Shown here: positions 1 through 9,425 of the stretch, one piece after another
Position numbering within the stretch: position 1 is the stretch's first letter
Layout: each line of letters begins with the position of its first letter
Source of the DNA: Acidobacteriaceae bacterium
Lineage (GTDB): Bacteria; Acidobacteriota; Terriglobia; Terriglobales; Acidobacteriaceae
Direction: 5' to 3'
Length of the DNA stretch: 64,000 nt
Assembly (NCBI GenBank): GCA_003134995.1
Contig: PLDC01000025.1
Coordinates: 399,588-463,587, forward strand
Notes under the pieces: generated by a model
Databases searched by the model: none
What the model was told of the DNA's origin: nothing
The model's input: the letters and a program-made list of their open reading frames with translations, nothing else
Translations under genes and position numbers: made by a program

Positions 1-1
1 T

Positions 2-1156
2 TTCGTCAACCAGCGGGAACGAATCAAGCGCGGATATCCGGATTTCACAGTCTTCTACACGGCAGCGACGATCCTACGCCAGGGACTAGGACATCAGCTT
101 TATGACGAGCACATGCAATATGAGGTACAGAAAAAATGCGTGGGGGCAATCGCCGAGCGGCATGGTCCTTTGCCTTACATTCACCCGCCTTTTGAAGCCC
201 TGATCTTCCTGCCGCTAACCAGGCTGCCATACCCGCAGGCGTTCGCCGTCTGGGACTTGCTGAACCTCGTTCTACTTTTCGGCGTGTTCCTGCTATTGCG
301 GCAGTCGGTGAATATGCTTCGCCTCATCTCTCCCTGGGAATTTGTGTTCGGGAGCCTTACCTTCTTTCCGGTGTTCGACTGCTTCTTGCAAGGCCAGGAT
401 TCCATCTTGCTGTTGTTGCTTTGCGCGTTGGGGTTCAACGCGCTTAAAAGAGAGGCGGATATACTTGCGGGCTGCTGGTTTGCGTTGGGTGTGTTCAAGT
501 TCCAGTTCATCCTCCCCATCGTTCTGCTGCTCGTGATCTGGAGACGAAGACGCGTAGCGATTGGTTTCGCATCTGTTTCAGCAATGCTTGTTCTGATTTC
601 GGCCGGACTTGTGGGCTGGCAGGGTTTATTGCACTATCCCGCATTTGCCTTGTTGATAACGAAGTCGCCCAGCTTGGGCGGGGTTGCAGCCGGACTCGCG
701 CCCAACCTTCGTGGATTAATGCTGGGCTTGCTCTCACCTTTTTCCAAGCCCTTGGGGACCGCACTCGGCCTGTTCGCTTCAGTCGCCGTATTTTGTTTTG
801 CCGCGACGACAGGCCGCCGCCCGGCTCAAAGGATAAAGTTCGAAGTGCAATTTTCTTTGGCGGTCGCGGTATCTACATTGGTGGCTTGGCAAACCAATAT
901 GCACGATCTCAGTTTGCTGGTGCTGCCGCTGGTCTTGATTACTGACTATTGCTTGAGCACGCGAGCGCAAGAACGGCGCACGAGGTTTTCTTTCATGTTG
1001 CCTGTTTTGCCAGTCCTGATCAGCCCATTGTGGCTCATCCTTTGGCTCATCGGCGGAGCGGTAAACCTGATGGTGATTCCGCTTCTATGGTGGGTGTGGA
1101 AGATGGGGATGGAAGTTGCGCGCGATTCACGCGTCAGCGTTAAGCCCGGCTGCTGA
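2..1156 (+). CDS. GT87/DUF2029-like integral membrane protein, 5' end outside window
   Basis: The frame is open from the first base of the window, so the true start lies upstream; a start at the ATG at 113 would cut off conserved sequence. The part before that ATG reads GYPDFTVFYTAATILRQG, and LYD follows, which resembles the N-terminal luminal region of GT87 (DUF2029) polyprenol-phosphate-dependent mannosyltransferase-like proteins. The rest is about nine to ten hydrophobic segments with short loops, as in that multi-pass family. Its 3' end overlaps the convergent gene below by 30 bp. Two more proteins of similar build follow. The sugar donor and acceptor cannot be told from sequence; the family assignment is fairly secure, the activity is not. 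Confidence 0.75.
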   Translation, partial: FVNQRERIKRGYPDFTVFYTAATILRQGLGHQLYDEHMQYEVQKKCVGAIAERHGPLPYIHPPFEALIFLPLTRLPYPQAFAVWDLLNLVLLFGVFLLLRQSVNMLRLISPWEFVFGSLTFFPVFDCFLQGQDSILLLLLCALGFNALKREADILAGCWFALGVFKFQFILPIVLLLVIWRRRRVAIGFASVSAMLVLISAGLVGWQGLLHYPAFALLITKSPSLGGVAAGLAPNLRGLMLGLLSPFSKPLGTALGLFASVAVFCFAATTGRRPAQRIKFEVQFSLAVAVSTLVAWQTNMHDLSLLVLPLVLITDYCLSTRAQERRTRFSFMLPVLPVLISPLWLILWLIGGAVNLMVIPLLWWVWKMGMEVARDSRVSVKPGC

Positions 1157-2026
1157 GAAGTGATCGCTGTAGCGTCGGGCCAGGACCACAATCAGCATAG
1201 GAAGATAAAGAAAAACAACAGTCCACCTTCCTACTTCAGTGAAACTGTGCGGAACGTGATACCAGCGCCAAAGGCCAGCGCCCCAACTAAAGAAAACAGT
1301 GGCAAGAATTTCGCGCCGCGATTTTGGAATGAGCCACAAGATAAAGCTGTCGAAAAACCAGCGCTGCGGCATGCACGCTGCGAGAAACAACAGAATCGCG
1401 TCGCGATTGCGATAACGGAACAGCGCGAGCAAGAGCAGCGGTCCGGGGAAGACTAGAAGCGGGATGAAGTGCTCATAGTGCTTCGTCTGCGCGATCCACA
1501 GCAGAGGCCATCTGGGCATCAGAACGAGGCTTAATGCTCCAACCATGAGGCAGGCCACAACGCCGCGGCGGCTTGCGTGGGTTAGAAACACTGGCAGCCC
1601 GATCTGCGGCTTGGCCATGGTTACAGGCAGCAGCCACGGAAAAAAAGCGCTAGCCGTAATGATTGTTGACCACTGCACTGTGAGCAATCCAGCCCAATAG
1701 GGATACGCGAGAAATATCAACAAGCCGCGATAGCCGTGCCGCATAAGCCCAAAGGCCAGCAGCGCGGAACTGATTCCATAGAATGCGCCGGCTGCAATCT
1801 CCGGCTGCAAGCGCACAAAGGGGAGCGCGAAAATCCCGGCCGTCAGCGGATACTGCTCCAACGCAGTGTCGTAAGGATTTTGCCGCGCGAGCACTCTTTG
1901 CGCAAGGTGCAAAGCCCAGCGAAAGTCGGCCGCGTCCTGATGAAAGCGCTTCATCAGGAACCAGCAGAAGACGCCGCTGGCCAAGCCGATGACCGCCGAA
2001 ATCGCGATGCGCAGCCTCATGACCAT
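1127..2026 (-). CDS. Multi-pass membrane protein, GT87-like
   Basis: This 299-residue protein starts with a membrane segment (residues about 5-25), followed by a short luminal stretch DFRWALHLAQRVLARQNPYD that resembles the acidic-aromatic motif after TM1 of GT87 proteins. About eight further hydrophobic segments follow. It is shorter than its two neighbours (347+ and 434 residues). The start at 2026 (MVMR) and an alternative ATG at 2020 differ by two residues. It is convergent with, and overlaps, the preceding gene. A role in lipid-linked sugar transfer at the membrane is inferred only from this resemblance; it could equally be an uncharacterised membrane protein. Confidence 0.65.
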   Translation of the reverse strand: MVMRLRIAISAVIGLASGVFCWFLMKRFHQDAADFRWALHLAQRVLARQNPYDTALEQYPLTAGIFALPFVRLQPEIAAGAFYGISSALLAFGLMRHGYRGLLIFLAYPYWAGLLTVQWSTIITASAFFPWLLPVTMAKPQIGLPVFLTHASRRGVVACLMVGALSLVLMPRWPLLWIAQTKHYEHFIPLLVFPGPLLLLALFRYRNRDAILLFLAACMPQRWFFDSFILWLIPKSRREILATVFFSWGAGLWRWYHVPHSFTEVGRWTVVFLYLPMLIVVLARRYSDHFSAAGLNADA

Positions 2027-2108
2027 TTCTTCAGAGCATTAAGTTGTAACATGGACGACCTGAGGCCGGACGCCTGAGACGTGAGCCGCGGTTTGTTTTC
2101 CTTTCACC

Positions 2109-3413
2109 TTGCGTAAGAATTTTCATGTCGAACTGTTAGTGGCGCTGCTCTGCGCAGGCAGCATGTGGATCTATGTGCAGCACGTGCTTATTCCCTATGA
2201 AAGAGCCGACTCCGCCGCGCATCAGCGTCCGCGCGGCAATCTCTCCGATCTTTATCCGCGCTGGCTGGGCGCGCGCGAACTTTTGCTTCACCACCGCAAT
2301 CCCTACGGCAACGACATCACGGCAGAAATCCAGAAGGGATACTACGGCCGCGAGTTGGATCCCGCTCGACCCGACGATCCCAGAGACCGGCAGGGATTTG
2401 CTTATCCCGTGTATGTGGTATTCGTGCTGGCGCCTCTAATCGGGTTTCCGTTTCATGTCGTGCAGATATTGTTTTACTGGTTGCTAGCGGGCCTGACGGC
2501 GGCCAGCGTTTGGCTGTGGCTGAAAGCGTTGCGCTGGGAGTTGCCGCTGCTAGCCGTGGCCGCTTGCATCGCGTTCACCCTGGGCAGTTTCCCGGCAGTG
2601 CAGGGAATCAAACTGCAGCAATTGAGTCTGTTGGTGGCGGCGCTACTGGCGGCGTCGCTGGCCTGCGTGGCGAGCGGGTTTCTTTTCTTCGGAGGAGCGT
2701 TGCTGGCGCTGGCGACAATCAAGCCGCAACTAGCATGGCTTCTCGTGGCCTGGTTGCTTTTATGGGTGGTAAGCGATTGGCGGGCGCGGCGAAAGTTTGT
2801 ATTTAGTTTCGCCCTAGTGATGGCTCTGTTGCTGGCTGGCGCAGAAATCATCCTGCCCGGTTGGTGGCGAATGTTTGCCGCGGCTATCGGCCAGTATCAT
2901 CAATACACACAAAATCAATCCGTCATCGAAGTTATTCTGAATCAGCTTCTGGGGTCTGCCGCCAGCGGTGCCGTGGTCCACGTGAGCGCACAGATTCTTT
3001 CCGTGATCGCGGTCCTCGCGTGTGTGCCCGTGCTGTGGAACGTACGGCGAGAGCCAGCCGACGCTGCCGGATTCGGCGCCGCGACCGCGCTGGTGCTGGC
3101 GCTGACGGTACTCGTCATCCCAATGTACGCACCCTACAATCAGGTTCTACTCTTGCCGGCCATTCTGCTCCTCGTGCGCGAGCGATCTTTTTTTACGTCA
3201 CGATCACGTGCTCTTCGCTTGGGATATATCGTGGGGATCTTCGCTTTGGCGTGGCAATGGATCGCGAGCTTGTGCCTCAGCGCCATGTATATGTGGAATC
3301 CAACGTGGGCCCTGAGTCGATGGCAGTGGCCTTTTTTTGCCACTTTTGCCCTGCCCGTGCTCGTCTTCGTCCTGATTCTGCTGGATGCGCAAAGAATGCG
3401 ACGATCGGAGTGA
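2109..3413 (+). CDS. GT87/DUF2029-like glycosyltransferase family protein
   Basis: This is a 434-residue multi-pass membrane protein. An N-terminal TM (about residues 5-25) is followed by a luminal region with DLYPRWLGARELLLHHRNPY, then GFAYPVYVVF, the typical layout of GT87/DUF2029 proteins, where an Asp in this first loop is important for mannosyl transfer. About ten more TM segments follow. The start is a TTG at 2109 without a clear ribosome binding site; the next in-frame Met is 18 codons later (MWIYVQ) and would remove the first TM, so the TTG start is kept. It is divergent from the gene on its left, and the two probably share the 82-bp intergenic region for promoters. Confidence 0.75.
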   Translation: MRKNFHVELLVALLCAGSMWIYVQHVLIPYERADSAAHQRPRGNLSDLYPRWLGARELLLHHRNPYGNDITAEIQKGYYGRELDPARPDDPRDRQGFAYPVYVVFVLAPLIGFPFHVVQILFYWLLAGLTAASVWLWLKALRWELPLLAVAACIAFTLGSFPAVQGIKLQQLSLLVAALLAASLACVASGFLFFGGALLALATIKPQLAWLLVAWLLLWVVSDWRARRKFVFSFALVMALLLAGAEIILPGWWRMFAAAIGQYHQYTQNQSVIEVILNQLLGSAASGAVVHVSAQILSVIAVLACVPVLWNVRREPADAAGFGAATALVLALTVLVIPMYAPYNQVLLLPAILLLVRERSFFTSRSRALRLGYIVGIFALAWQWIASLCLSAMYMWNPTWALSRWQWPFFATFALPVLVFVLILLDAQRMRRSE

Positions 3414-3580
3414 CTGCGTTCACTTCGCGGCTAAACGGGCAGAGTCTGTGCCTGTTAACCGAGCGTCCTCCGCTTTGCTGACGGCTGTCTTCACAAAGGC
3501 TCTTCCCGCCGAGGCCTGATTCCTGTCATTATGCTTCTGCGAGCTTTCGCAGTAGGTTGGGCGAAGGCGGCGCCACAGCC

Positions 3581-5278
3581 ATGGTCCTGAATGCGATAAG
3601 CCGTGGGAAGTCATCCGGCTCTGGTGTGTTTCCGGCGCTCGTGCTGGTGCAAGGCAACGAGCAGCGAAACATCGTCCTCAACCGGACTCCGTTCAGCGTC
3701 GGCCGCAAGGTCGACAAAGATCTGGTCATCGCCGATCCTCGCGTCTCGCGCGATCACGCCCTCATCGTGCTGGAGGAAGAGGGATTCTTTCTCGTCGATC
3801 AAGGCAGCAAGCACGGCACGTTCGTCAACGGAGAACGCATTCAGCGGCAGAAGCTTGAGCGGAACGATCGCCTGGAGTTTGGCGCGCGCGATTCAACCTA
3901 TGCCATTTTCAATCCGGCTCACGGCACCTCGAATACGGCCCGCGAATTTCTCAGCCAAATTTCCGGCATTCAGATCTCGCAGGAAGCCACCGACCTTGAA
4001 AAGTTGACTTTGTTTCTGGAAGCGGCGCGCAAGTTGAACACTGCGGGCGTGCTCGATGAAATCCTGATGACTATGCTCGAGGTGACGCTGCGCCTGACGC
4101 GCGCCGAGCGCGGTTACGTTTTTCTCAAAGATGACGAAGGCAACCTGCGCCTCGCCGCGGGACGCAACAGTAAAGGCGAAGCGCTGCTCGACGACAAGAC
4201 CATCTCGCATTCGGCCCTCGACGAATCCCTGCGTTCGAACTCTGAATTTCTGCTCACCGATACCGGCAGTTCCATGGATCTCGCCGCCCGGCAAAGCATC
4301 GTCGCCTACGATCTGCGCACTGTGATTTGCATTCCATTGCGCAAGCGGCAGGTGCAGGCCGTCCGCGACCAGCAAACCCCGGGGCCGAATGCCGTCTCCG
4401 AGGTAGCCGGAGTTCTGTATGTGGACTCGCGCTTTGCTTCGCGCGAATTTTCCGGAGTCGGCCACGATATTCTCCGCGCCATCGCGACAGAAGCCGGTTC
4501 GCTCATCGAGAACGCCCGGCTGGTACAGGCCGAGGAAGAATCGCGGCGCTACCAGCAGGAACTCTCCATTGCCGCCAGCATCCAGCAGCGCTTGATGCAA
4601 GTGAAGATTCCCGACGTGCCGTTCGCCAAACTCCGCGGCAAAAATCTCTCTTGTAAAGAAATTGGTGGCGACTTCTTCGACGCGATCAACACCAAAGAAG
4701 GACTAGCTGTGGTGCTCGCCGATGTGAGCGGCAAGGGAGTCTCGGCCGCGCTGCTCGCTTCCACGTTGCAGGGCATGATTTATTCGCACTTGAGTTCCGG
4801 CATGCCGCTGTTGGACGTCGTCGCTGCCGTGAACCACTTCTTTACGGAAAAACTCGTCGGAGAAAAGTATGCGACCGTCCTCCTGGCGCGCCTGCGAAAA
4901 GATGGCGATCTCGAATATGTGAATTGCGGCCACGTGCAACCCCTGCTGGTCTGTGGCGGAGAGGTGATGCGTCCTCCGCACGGCAACGTGCCGGTAGGTC
5001 TGCTCGCAGATGCGACATTTGAAAGCGCCCGCTGCCAGCTCAATTCGGGCGACCGCTTCATCCTGGTGACCGACGGCGTGACTGAAGCAGAAAACTCAAC
5101 GGGCGATTTCTTCGAAGACTTCAGGCTTGAGGCGGCTGCGGCCAAGGCTCCTACGCTCGAAGGAATTTTCTCAGCCGTTACGGAATTCTGCGCCGGCAAT
5201 CCCTTGAGCGACGACTGCACGGTCGTGGAACTGATTTACTCGACCGCCGCAGAGCCGCAGCCTCCAGTGAGCGGGTGA
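3581..5278 (+). CDS. FHA-GAF-PP2C (SpoIIE/RsbU-type) serine phosphatase
   Basis: This is a 565-residue cytoplasmic three-domain regulator. An FHA domain (about residues 20-100; VGRK, SRDH, KHGTFVNG) binds phosphothreonine. A GAF-type sensor region (about 140-310) follows, then a PP2C-type phosphatase domain (about 340-560) with the metal-binding Asp motifs LADVSGKG and LVTDGVTEAEN. Such proteins dephosphorylate RsbV/SpoIIAA-like anti-sigma antagonists in response to a signal. The ATG at 3581 is chosen over an upstream TTG at 3557 because AAGGCGG precedes it. No partner is adjacent; RsbV- and RsbW-like genes lie at 57 kb in this window. Partnership with those is inference. Confidence 0.88.
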   Translation: MVLNAISRGKSSGSGVFPALVLVQGNEQRNIVLNRTPFSVGRKVDKDLVIADPRVSRDHALIVLEEEGFFLVDQGSKHGTFVNGERIQRQKLERNDRLEFGARDSTYAIFNPAHGTSNTAREFLSQISGIQISQEATDLEKLTLFLEAARKLNTAGVLDEILMTMLEVTLRLTRAERGYVFLKDDEGNLRLAAGRNSKGEALLDDKTISHSALDESLRSNSEFLLTDTGSSMDLAARQSIVAYDLRTVICIPLRKRQVQAVRDQQTPGPNAVSEVAGVLYVDSRFASREFSGVGHDILRAIATEAGSLIENARLVQAEEESRRYQQELSIAASIQQRLMQVKIPDVPFAKLRGKNLSCKEIGGDFFDAINTKEGLAVVLADVSGKGVSAALLASTLQGMIYSHLSSGMPLLDVVAAVNHFFTEKLVGEKYATVLLARLRKDGDLEYVNCGHVQPLLVCGGEVMRPPHGNVPVGLLADATFESARCQLNSGDRFILVTDGVTEAENSTGDFFEDFRLEAAAAKAPTLEGIFSAVTEFCAGNPLSDDCTVVELIYSTAAEPQPPVSG

Positions 5279-5306
5279 CGGCAAGTAGTATGTAAAGAGG
5301 TGATCC

Positions 5307-5933
5307 GTGACGAAGCCTCGTTCTTTCCGATCTTCATTCCTTGTCCTCGGCATTAGCGCCGTATTTGTGAGCCTCGCGTTTTGTTGCTTCGCGCACGCAC
5401 AAACCTACTACCCGAACACAGAAGTCCGCATCAGCGATCTGCCGTCGGTGACGGCGAAATCCAAAGACGCCTCCGACGTGCTAGCAGCTTCATTGGAGAT
5501 CATTCTCCGCGATAAAGATATTTGCTGCGGGAAGAACTCTGCTCTTGAAGACGATGTCCAAAGAGCGGATTCCAAATCTTTGAAAGATGTTGCCACCAGG
5601 CTCCAGGGAAGGCATGTGTTGAGCGATGGCCGCCCCATCATGGTCACGGCGGAATATGTTCCGGCGACTTCGCTCGTCGGCGGCACGTTTATCGGCACGC
5701 TCAACGATAAACAACCACTGCTCATGGAGTGGAATTCTCACTTGTATGTTGTCTACGGAGTGATCTACAGCACGATCTATTCTCCCGAGGGCGGCAGAAC
5801 GGACTCGATCTTCAAGATATTTCTTCTGAACCCGCGATATTCCGACCAGCGCCGGGAAGTGACTTTCAATCGGCAAACGGATGATTGGGGGAAGGTGCAA
5901 GGTCTGTTAACGCTGAAGGCGGTGCCGCAGTAG
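5307..5933 (+). CDS. Exported protein of unknown function
   Basis: This 208-residue protein has a clear signal peptide (basic RSFRS, hydrophobic core, cleavage near FAHAQ), so it is exported. I do not recognise the mature part. It has two cysteines close together (ICCGKN) and a C-terminal region rich in beta-type alternation. A GTG start at 5307 is supported by GAGGTG six bases upstream. It lies 28 bp after the PP2C phosphatase gene and could be cotranscribed with it. Its 3' end meets the convergent glucoamylase gene with only 12 bp between them. Confidence 0.7.
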   Translation: MTKPRSFRSSFLVLGISAVFVSLAFCCFAHAQTYYPNTEVRISDLPSVTAKSKDASDVLAASLEIILRDKDICCGKNSALEDDVQRADSKSLKDVATRLQGRHVLSDGRPIMVTAEYVPATSLVGGTFIGTLNDKQPLLMEWNSHLYVVYGVIYSTIYSPEGGRTDSIFKIFLLNPRYSDQRREVTFNRQTDDWGKVQGLLTLKAVPQ

Positions 5934-5945
5934 ATACTGCCCTGC

Positions 5946-8351
5946 TTACTCCACAGTCACCGTGTAGTCCGTACCCTCCCAACGATTCTCCTGCGGCCAG
6001 TAAAACGTAAATACGACTTGCCCTCCCGATGGCAACGAGGCAGTCGGCAAATCGAGTATGTAGGTCCCGAGCCCGGTGTCGCGAGTCTCGGTGTCAGTGG
6101 AACTTTTCCAGCCGTCGATACTCCAGCGCACCGTCCCCGGAGTCAGCAGAACAATGCGCAGCTTTTTGTATCGTGGCAGCGAGCGGGCCTTGTTGTTAAA
6201 CCTCCATCCGAAGACTTGTCGCGTGTGCTTCTCTACCAGATAGCGTTGTACGGTCTGCGGAGGCTGGTCAAAAATCTTGCCGTCACGCATTGATCGGCGC
6301 AACTTCACATACTCGGAATGGGCCCAAACCAATGGACAGGCCGATCCCGTAGGCTTGCCGCGGAAAAGTTCTGAAGCGGGGATATCATCTGCGTCCCAGA
6401 CTTGCTCGGGCAGCAGACGGCCCTCGCCGGCTGTACAGTTCTCCATCATCGTCAGCAAGGCTTCGGCTTCTTTGGGCCGCCCCGCCGCCAATTCATAGTG
6501 AGCACGCTCGCCTGCCAGCAGCGGCCAGGGACGCCCGATGCCAGTGCCATCGAAAGGCGAACCATCTTTATGCTCGCCATAACCGTCACCGTTGTAGCGA
6601 TACCAGCACGCACCCTGCGGAAGTTGTACGCGCAGCAAAGCGTCGATGACGCGAACCGTATCGAGAATGCGTGGATCGTCGGGAGCTCGCAATCCAAATC
6701 GAACCAGCGCTAGTGCATCTGGACTGATGATATGCAGCGCTCGCTCCGGATTTTCCCCAGGCGGTCGGTTCTTGATGGGAACGAATCCTTGCGTCGGCGA
6801 GGCTGCGGTGTCGGCATCCGGCGGAGCGATGCGCACGTAATAGCCCTTGACGCCGACTTGCTGCGCCAGTTCGCCGCCGGTGGCGTAAATCCAGCGCTCG
6901 ATATTGTCGTTCCATGCATCGGCCGCGTCGCGAAGAATCGAGGCTTGATCGGAGTGTCCGGTTAACTCCGCAATGTCGGCCGCGGCCAGCAGCGCCGAAA
7001 TCTCCGCTGCCAATGTGAACGGTGAATAACCCGCCTCTTCTTCCCATCGATCCTGCTGCGTAACCGGACCGTTGCGCAGAATGTAGCTGGCGGCATTGCG
7101 CACCATCGGCCACCAGCGCTCCAGTTTGCCCAGGTCCGGCGCGGCTTCACGGCGCAGTAAATCGAGCAGCAGAATCGGAAATGCGGTTTCGTCCATCTGC
7201 ACGCCGCTCCAATAAGCGCGCCCGTCGAGCCAGAGATTCTGTGCCCAGTTACCCGCCGCCTCCTGCGTAGATTCCAAATAGCGAAGCACTCTCACGGCGT
7301 CAGTAACTGCGCCGGCCGCCAGCAAAGCCCCAGCAGTCTCTACCAGATCTCGCGGCCACACCAGGTGATAGCCGCCGAGATCCTCATCGCCTTTGTTAAA
7401 ACCCCACGGAATCGAGAGGCTGGCAATGATGCCGCCGAGAAAATCCTTGGACTCGTGCGTGCGCAAGACCGCGGTCGAAGCTCGGTAAAGATCGTACTCG
7501 CGCTTCGGTTCATCAAGTTTGAGCAGCTCGTTCTGCCAGCTTTCCCACTCGGCCACGTAGTATTCGCGAATCTTCGTGTAGTCCTCGAGCAAGCTGGAGC
7601 GCACGTTCTGCCCGGCCTCGCTCCAGATTCCGCCGAATCCCAAAGCCAGCAAGAATTCCCCATTACAGGCCTCGAGGTCGATCTCACCCGTGCAGGCGAG
7701 GTTGCCATTCTCCGCGCGGTCGTATTCCCATTCCATCTGGAAATGAGTGGAAAGATCCTGCCATCCGTCGGAAACGCCCACGAATCCCACGGACATCTTT
7801 TTCCATGGCGCCGAGCAGCCCACTGCTAGCGCCGTTCCGTCGCGCTCCGCGAAGAACATGGGCACGCCTTTGTAATCGCCGACCCAGCCTGTATTGTGAT
7901 AACCGAAGTTTGCCAGGTGCGGCGAGAGCAATGCGTATAGACGATAGTCGGCGAGCTGCCCCTGCAACGGTTCGAAACGGATTTTCTGGAGCACCACGTT
8001 ACGCAGGGGAACGGTGAGAACTTCTTTGTGGATGCGATAGCGACCGCCGATCTCAGTATTAGTCAGTTCAAATGCAGGTACGCCCGGCTCGAACGGCTTG
8101 TTCTCAAAAGTGCAGTGTCGTTTCTCCTCGGAGAAGAACGCGCGCCCATCGGTAACCAGCAAGCCGAAATCGCGGGTGCAGGCCTGGTCGACTCGCGGGA
8201 AATACACTTCATTCAGGATGCCGTGACTCAGCGTGAACCAGACCTTGCTGTGCGGGTTCAACGCAGTTCCGGCGCCCGTTTTAGCGCTTGACGTCCAGCG
8301 GGGGGAGATCCCGGGCCAGCCCGGAGCGTAACGCGTCGGAGAATCGCTCAT
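5946..8351 (-). CDS. GH15 glucoamylase-type glycoside hydrolase
   Basis: This 801-residue protein has the two-part build of prokaryotic GH15 enzymes: an N-terminal beta-sandwich domain (about 1-270; TALNPHSKVWFTLSHGILNEVYFPR) and a C-terminal alpha/alpha barrel (about 290-690). Barrel motifs include WGFNKGDEDLGGYHLVWPRDL and, with the usual candidate catalytic glutamates, DRWEEEAGYSPFT and LLPEQVWDADDIP. These enzymes release glucose from alpha-glucans or isomalto-oligosaccharides; the exact linkage cannot be read from sequence. A further C-terminal beta domain of about 100 residues follows. No convincing signal peptide is seen, suggesting cytoplasmic or non-Sec action. It is divergent from the exported gene at 8433. 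Confidence 0.88.
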   Translation of the reverse strand: MSDSPTRYAPGWPGISPRWTSSAKTGAGTALNPHSKVWFTLSHGILNEVYFPRVDQACTRDFGLLVTDGRAFFSEEKRHCTFENKPFEPGVPAFELTNTEIGGRYRIHKEVLTVPLRNVVLQKIRFEPLQGQLADYRLYALLSPHLANFGYHNTGWVGDYKGVPMFFAERDGTALAVGCSAPWKKMSVGFVGVSDGWQDLSTHFQMEWEYDRAENGNLACTGEIDLEACNGEFLLALGFGGIWSEAGQNVRSSLLEDYTKIREYYVAEWESWQNELLKLDEPKREYDLYRASTAVLRTHESKDFLGGIIASLSIPWGFNKGDEDLGGYHLVWPRDLVETAGALLAAGAVTDAVRVLRYLESTQEAAGNWAQNLWLDGRAYWSGVQMDETAFPILLLDLLRREAAPDLGKLERWWPMVRNAASYILRNGPVTQQDRWEEEAGYSPFTLAAEISALLAAADIAELTGHSDQASILRDAADAWNDNIERWIYATGGELAQQVGVKGYYVRIAPPDADTAASPTQGFVPIKNRPPGENPERALHIISPDALALVRFGLRAPDDPRILDTVRVIDALLRVQLPQGACWYRYNGDGYGEHKDGSPFDGTGIGRPWPLLAGERAHYELAAGRPKEAEALLTMMENCTAGEGRLLPEQVWDADDIPASELFRGKPTGSACPLVWAHSEYVKLRRSMRDGKIFDQPPQTVQRYLVEKHTRQVFGWRFNNKARSLPRYKKLRIVLLTPGTVRWSIDGWKSSTDTETRDTGLGTYILDLPTASLPSGGQVVFTFYWPQENRWEGTDYTVTVE

Positions 8352-8432
8352 ATTCGTTGCATCGGAGCGTGGGTTTCAAAAAGTAATGTTGCGTTCCCGC
8401 GGAAACACGCGATAATAAAGGAACCCAAACGG

Positions 8433-9326
8433 ATGCGCATGCCAACTACTGTCCTGTCGAAATCGGCCTCAGCCGTTGGTATGGTAGCAGCCTTGGGGCT
8501 GGTCCTCTCATTTTGCGCTTCGGCGAGTGCCGCTGCTCCTCCCGATATCAGCGCCAGCACCAGTCTGGACCACGGATTCCTCGGGCTCTACAACCTCGAT
8601 TTCGCGGGCGCTCAAAAAGATTTCACGTCTTGGGAACGCCAGCATCCTGACGATCCGGTCGGACCCGTCAGCGAGGCTGCCGGATTTCTTTTTTCGGAGT
8701 TCAACCGCCTGGGCGTTCTGGAATCGCAGTTCTTCGAGAATGACGACGCCTTCAGCGCGCGCTCGAAACTGAATCCCGATCCCGCAGTCCACGACCGTTT
8801 TCAGAGCGCGCTCGACCGCGCGCAACAACTGGCTCGAACCCGCCTGAGTAAAGATGCCAAGGACAAGGACGCGCTCTTTGCCATGGCTCTTGCCTCGGGC
8901 TTGCAGGCCGACTACGCAGCCTTGATCGAAAAGAAGAACCTGGCTTCCTTGCACTTCACGAAAGAGGCATCCGTCTGGGGACAGCAGCTTCTCGCTATCT
9001 GCAACGATTGTTCCGATGTGCTGGTGGCGACTGGATTCAGCAAGTACCTTATCGGTAGCATGACAGTGCCGGTGCGCTGGCTTCTGCGCATGGGCGGATT
9101 GCCCGGCGACAAGGAGGGCGGCATTGAGGACTTGAAGGTTACCGCCGAACACGGCCGTTATCTCAAACCTTTCGCGCGCATTCTGCTGGCGATTGCCTAT
9201 GTGCGCGATAAGGACAAGACCCGTGCTCTCGAGCTGCTTACCTCGCTGCGTACCCAGTTTCCCGGCAATACTCTTTTTCCCCAGGAGATTGCGCGTTTGA
9301 CGCCTTCAGTTACGTCTACGCATTAA
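8433..9326 (+). CDS. Exported helical-repeat-like protein, unknown function
   Basis: This 297-residue protein has an N-terminal signal peptide (hydrophobic stretch about residues 12-34, cleavage near ASAAAPP). The mature part is helical, and its pattern of amphipathic helices with conserved small and aromatic positions resembles degenerate TPR repeats (for example GLYNLDFAGAQKDFTSWERQ). Its function is not recognised. ATG codons at 8433 and 8439 are both possible starts. It lies about 100 bp upstream of pstS on the same strand, but the Pho-box-like repeat between them suggests that pstS has its own promoter. Confidence 0.65.
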   Translation: MRMPTTVLSKSASAVGMVAALGLVLSFCASASAAAPPDISASTSLDHGFLGLYNLDFAGAQKDFTSWERQHPDDPVGPVSEAAGFLFSEFNRLGVLESQFFENDDAFSARSKLNPDPAVHDRFQSALDRAQQLARTRLSKDAKDKDALFAMALASGLQADYAALIEKKNLASLHFTKEASVWGQQLLAICNDCSDVLVATGFSKYLIGSMTVPVRWLLRMGGLPGDKEGGIEDLKVTAEHGRYLKPFARILLAIAYVRDKDKTRALELLTSLRTQFPGNTLFPQEIARLTPSVTSTH

Positions 9327-9360
9327 GTGAGCGGGCCCATTCATCAGAAATTCACCCGTT

Positions 9361-9377
9361 TGTAACTGTGCTGTAAC
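9361..9377 (+). promoter_or_regulatory. Putative Pho box before pstS
   Basis: TGTAAC occurs at 9361-9366 and again at 9372-9377, exactly 11 bp apart, 49 bp before the pstS start. PhoB-type regulators bind direct repeats of TGTCA/TGTAA type with an 11-bp period. The repeat and its spacing are seen; PhoB binding is inferred from spacing and from the downstream gene. Confidence 0.55.
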
Positions 9378-9425
9378 ACAGTGCCAATAGAAACGAGCAT
9401 ATCGATTCTTAGGAGAAATCATCGC

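Noticed and set aside
3893..4600. A 235-codon minus-strand frame inside the PP2C phosphatase gene
   Set aside because: Shadow frame; the plus strand encodes clear FHA, GAF and PP2C motifs.
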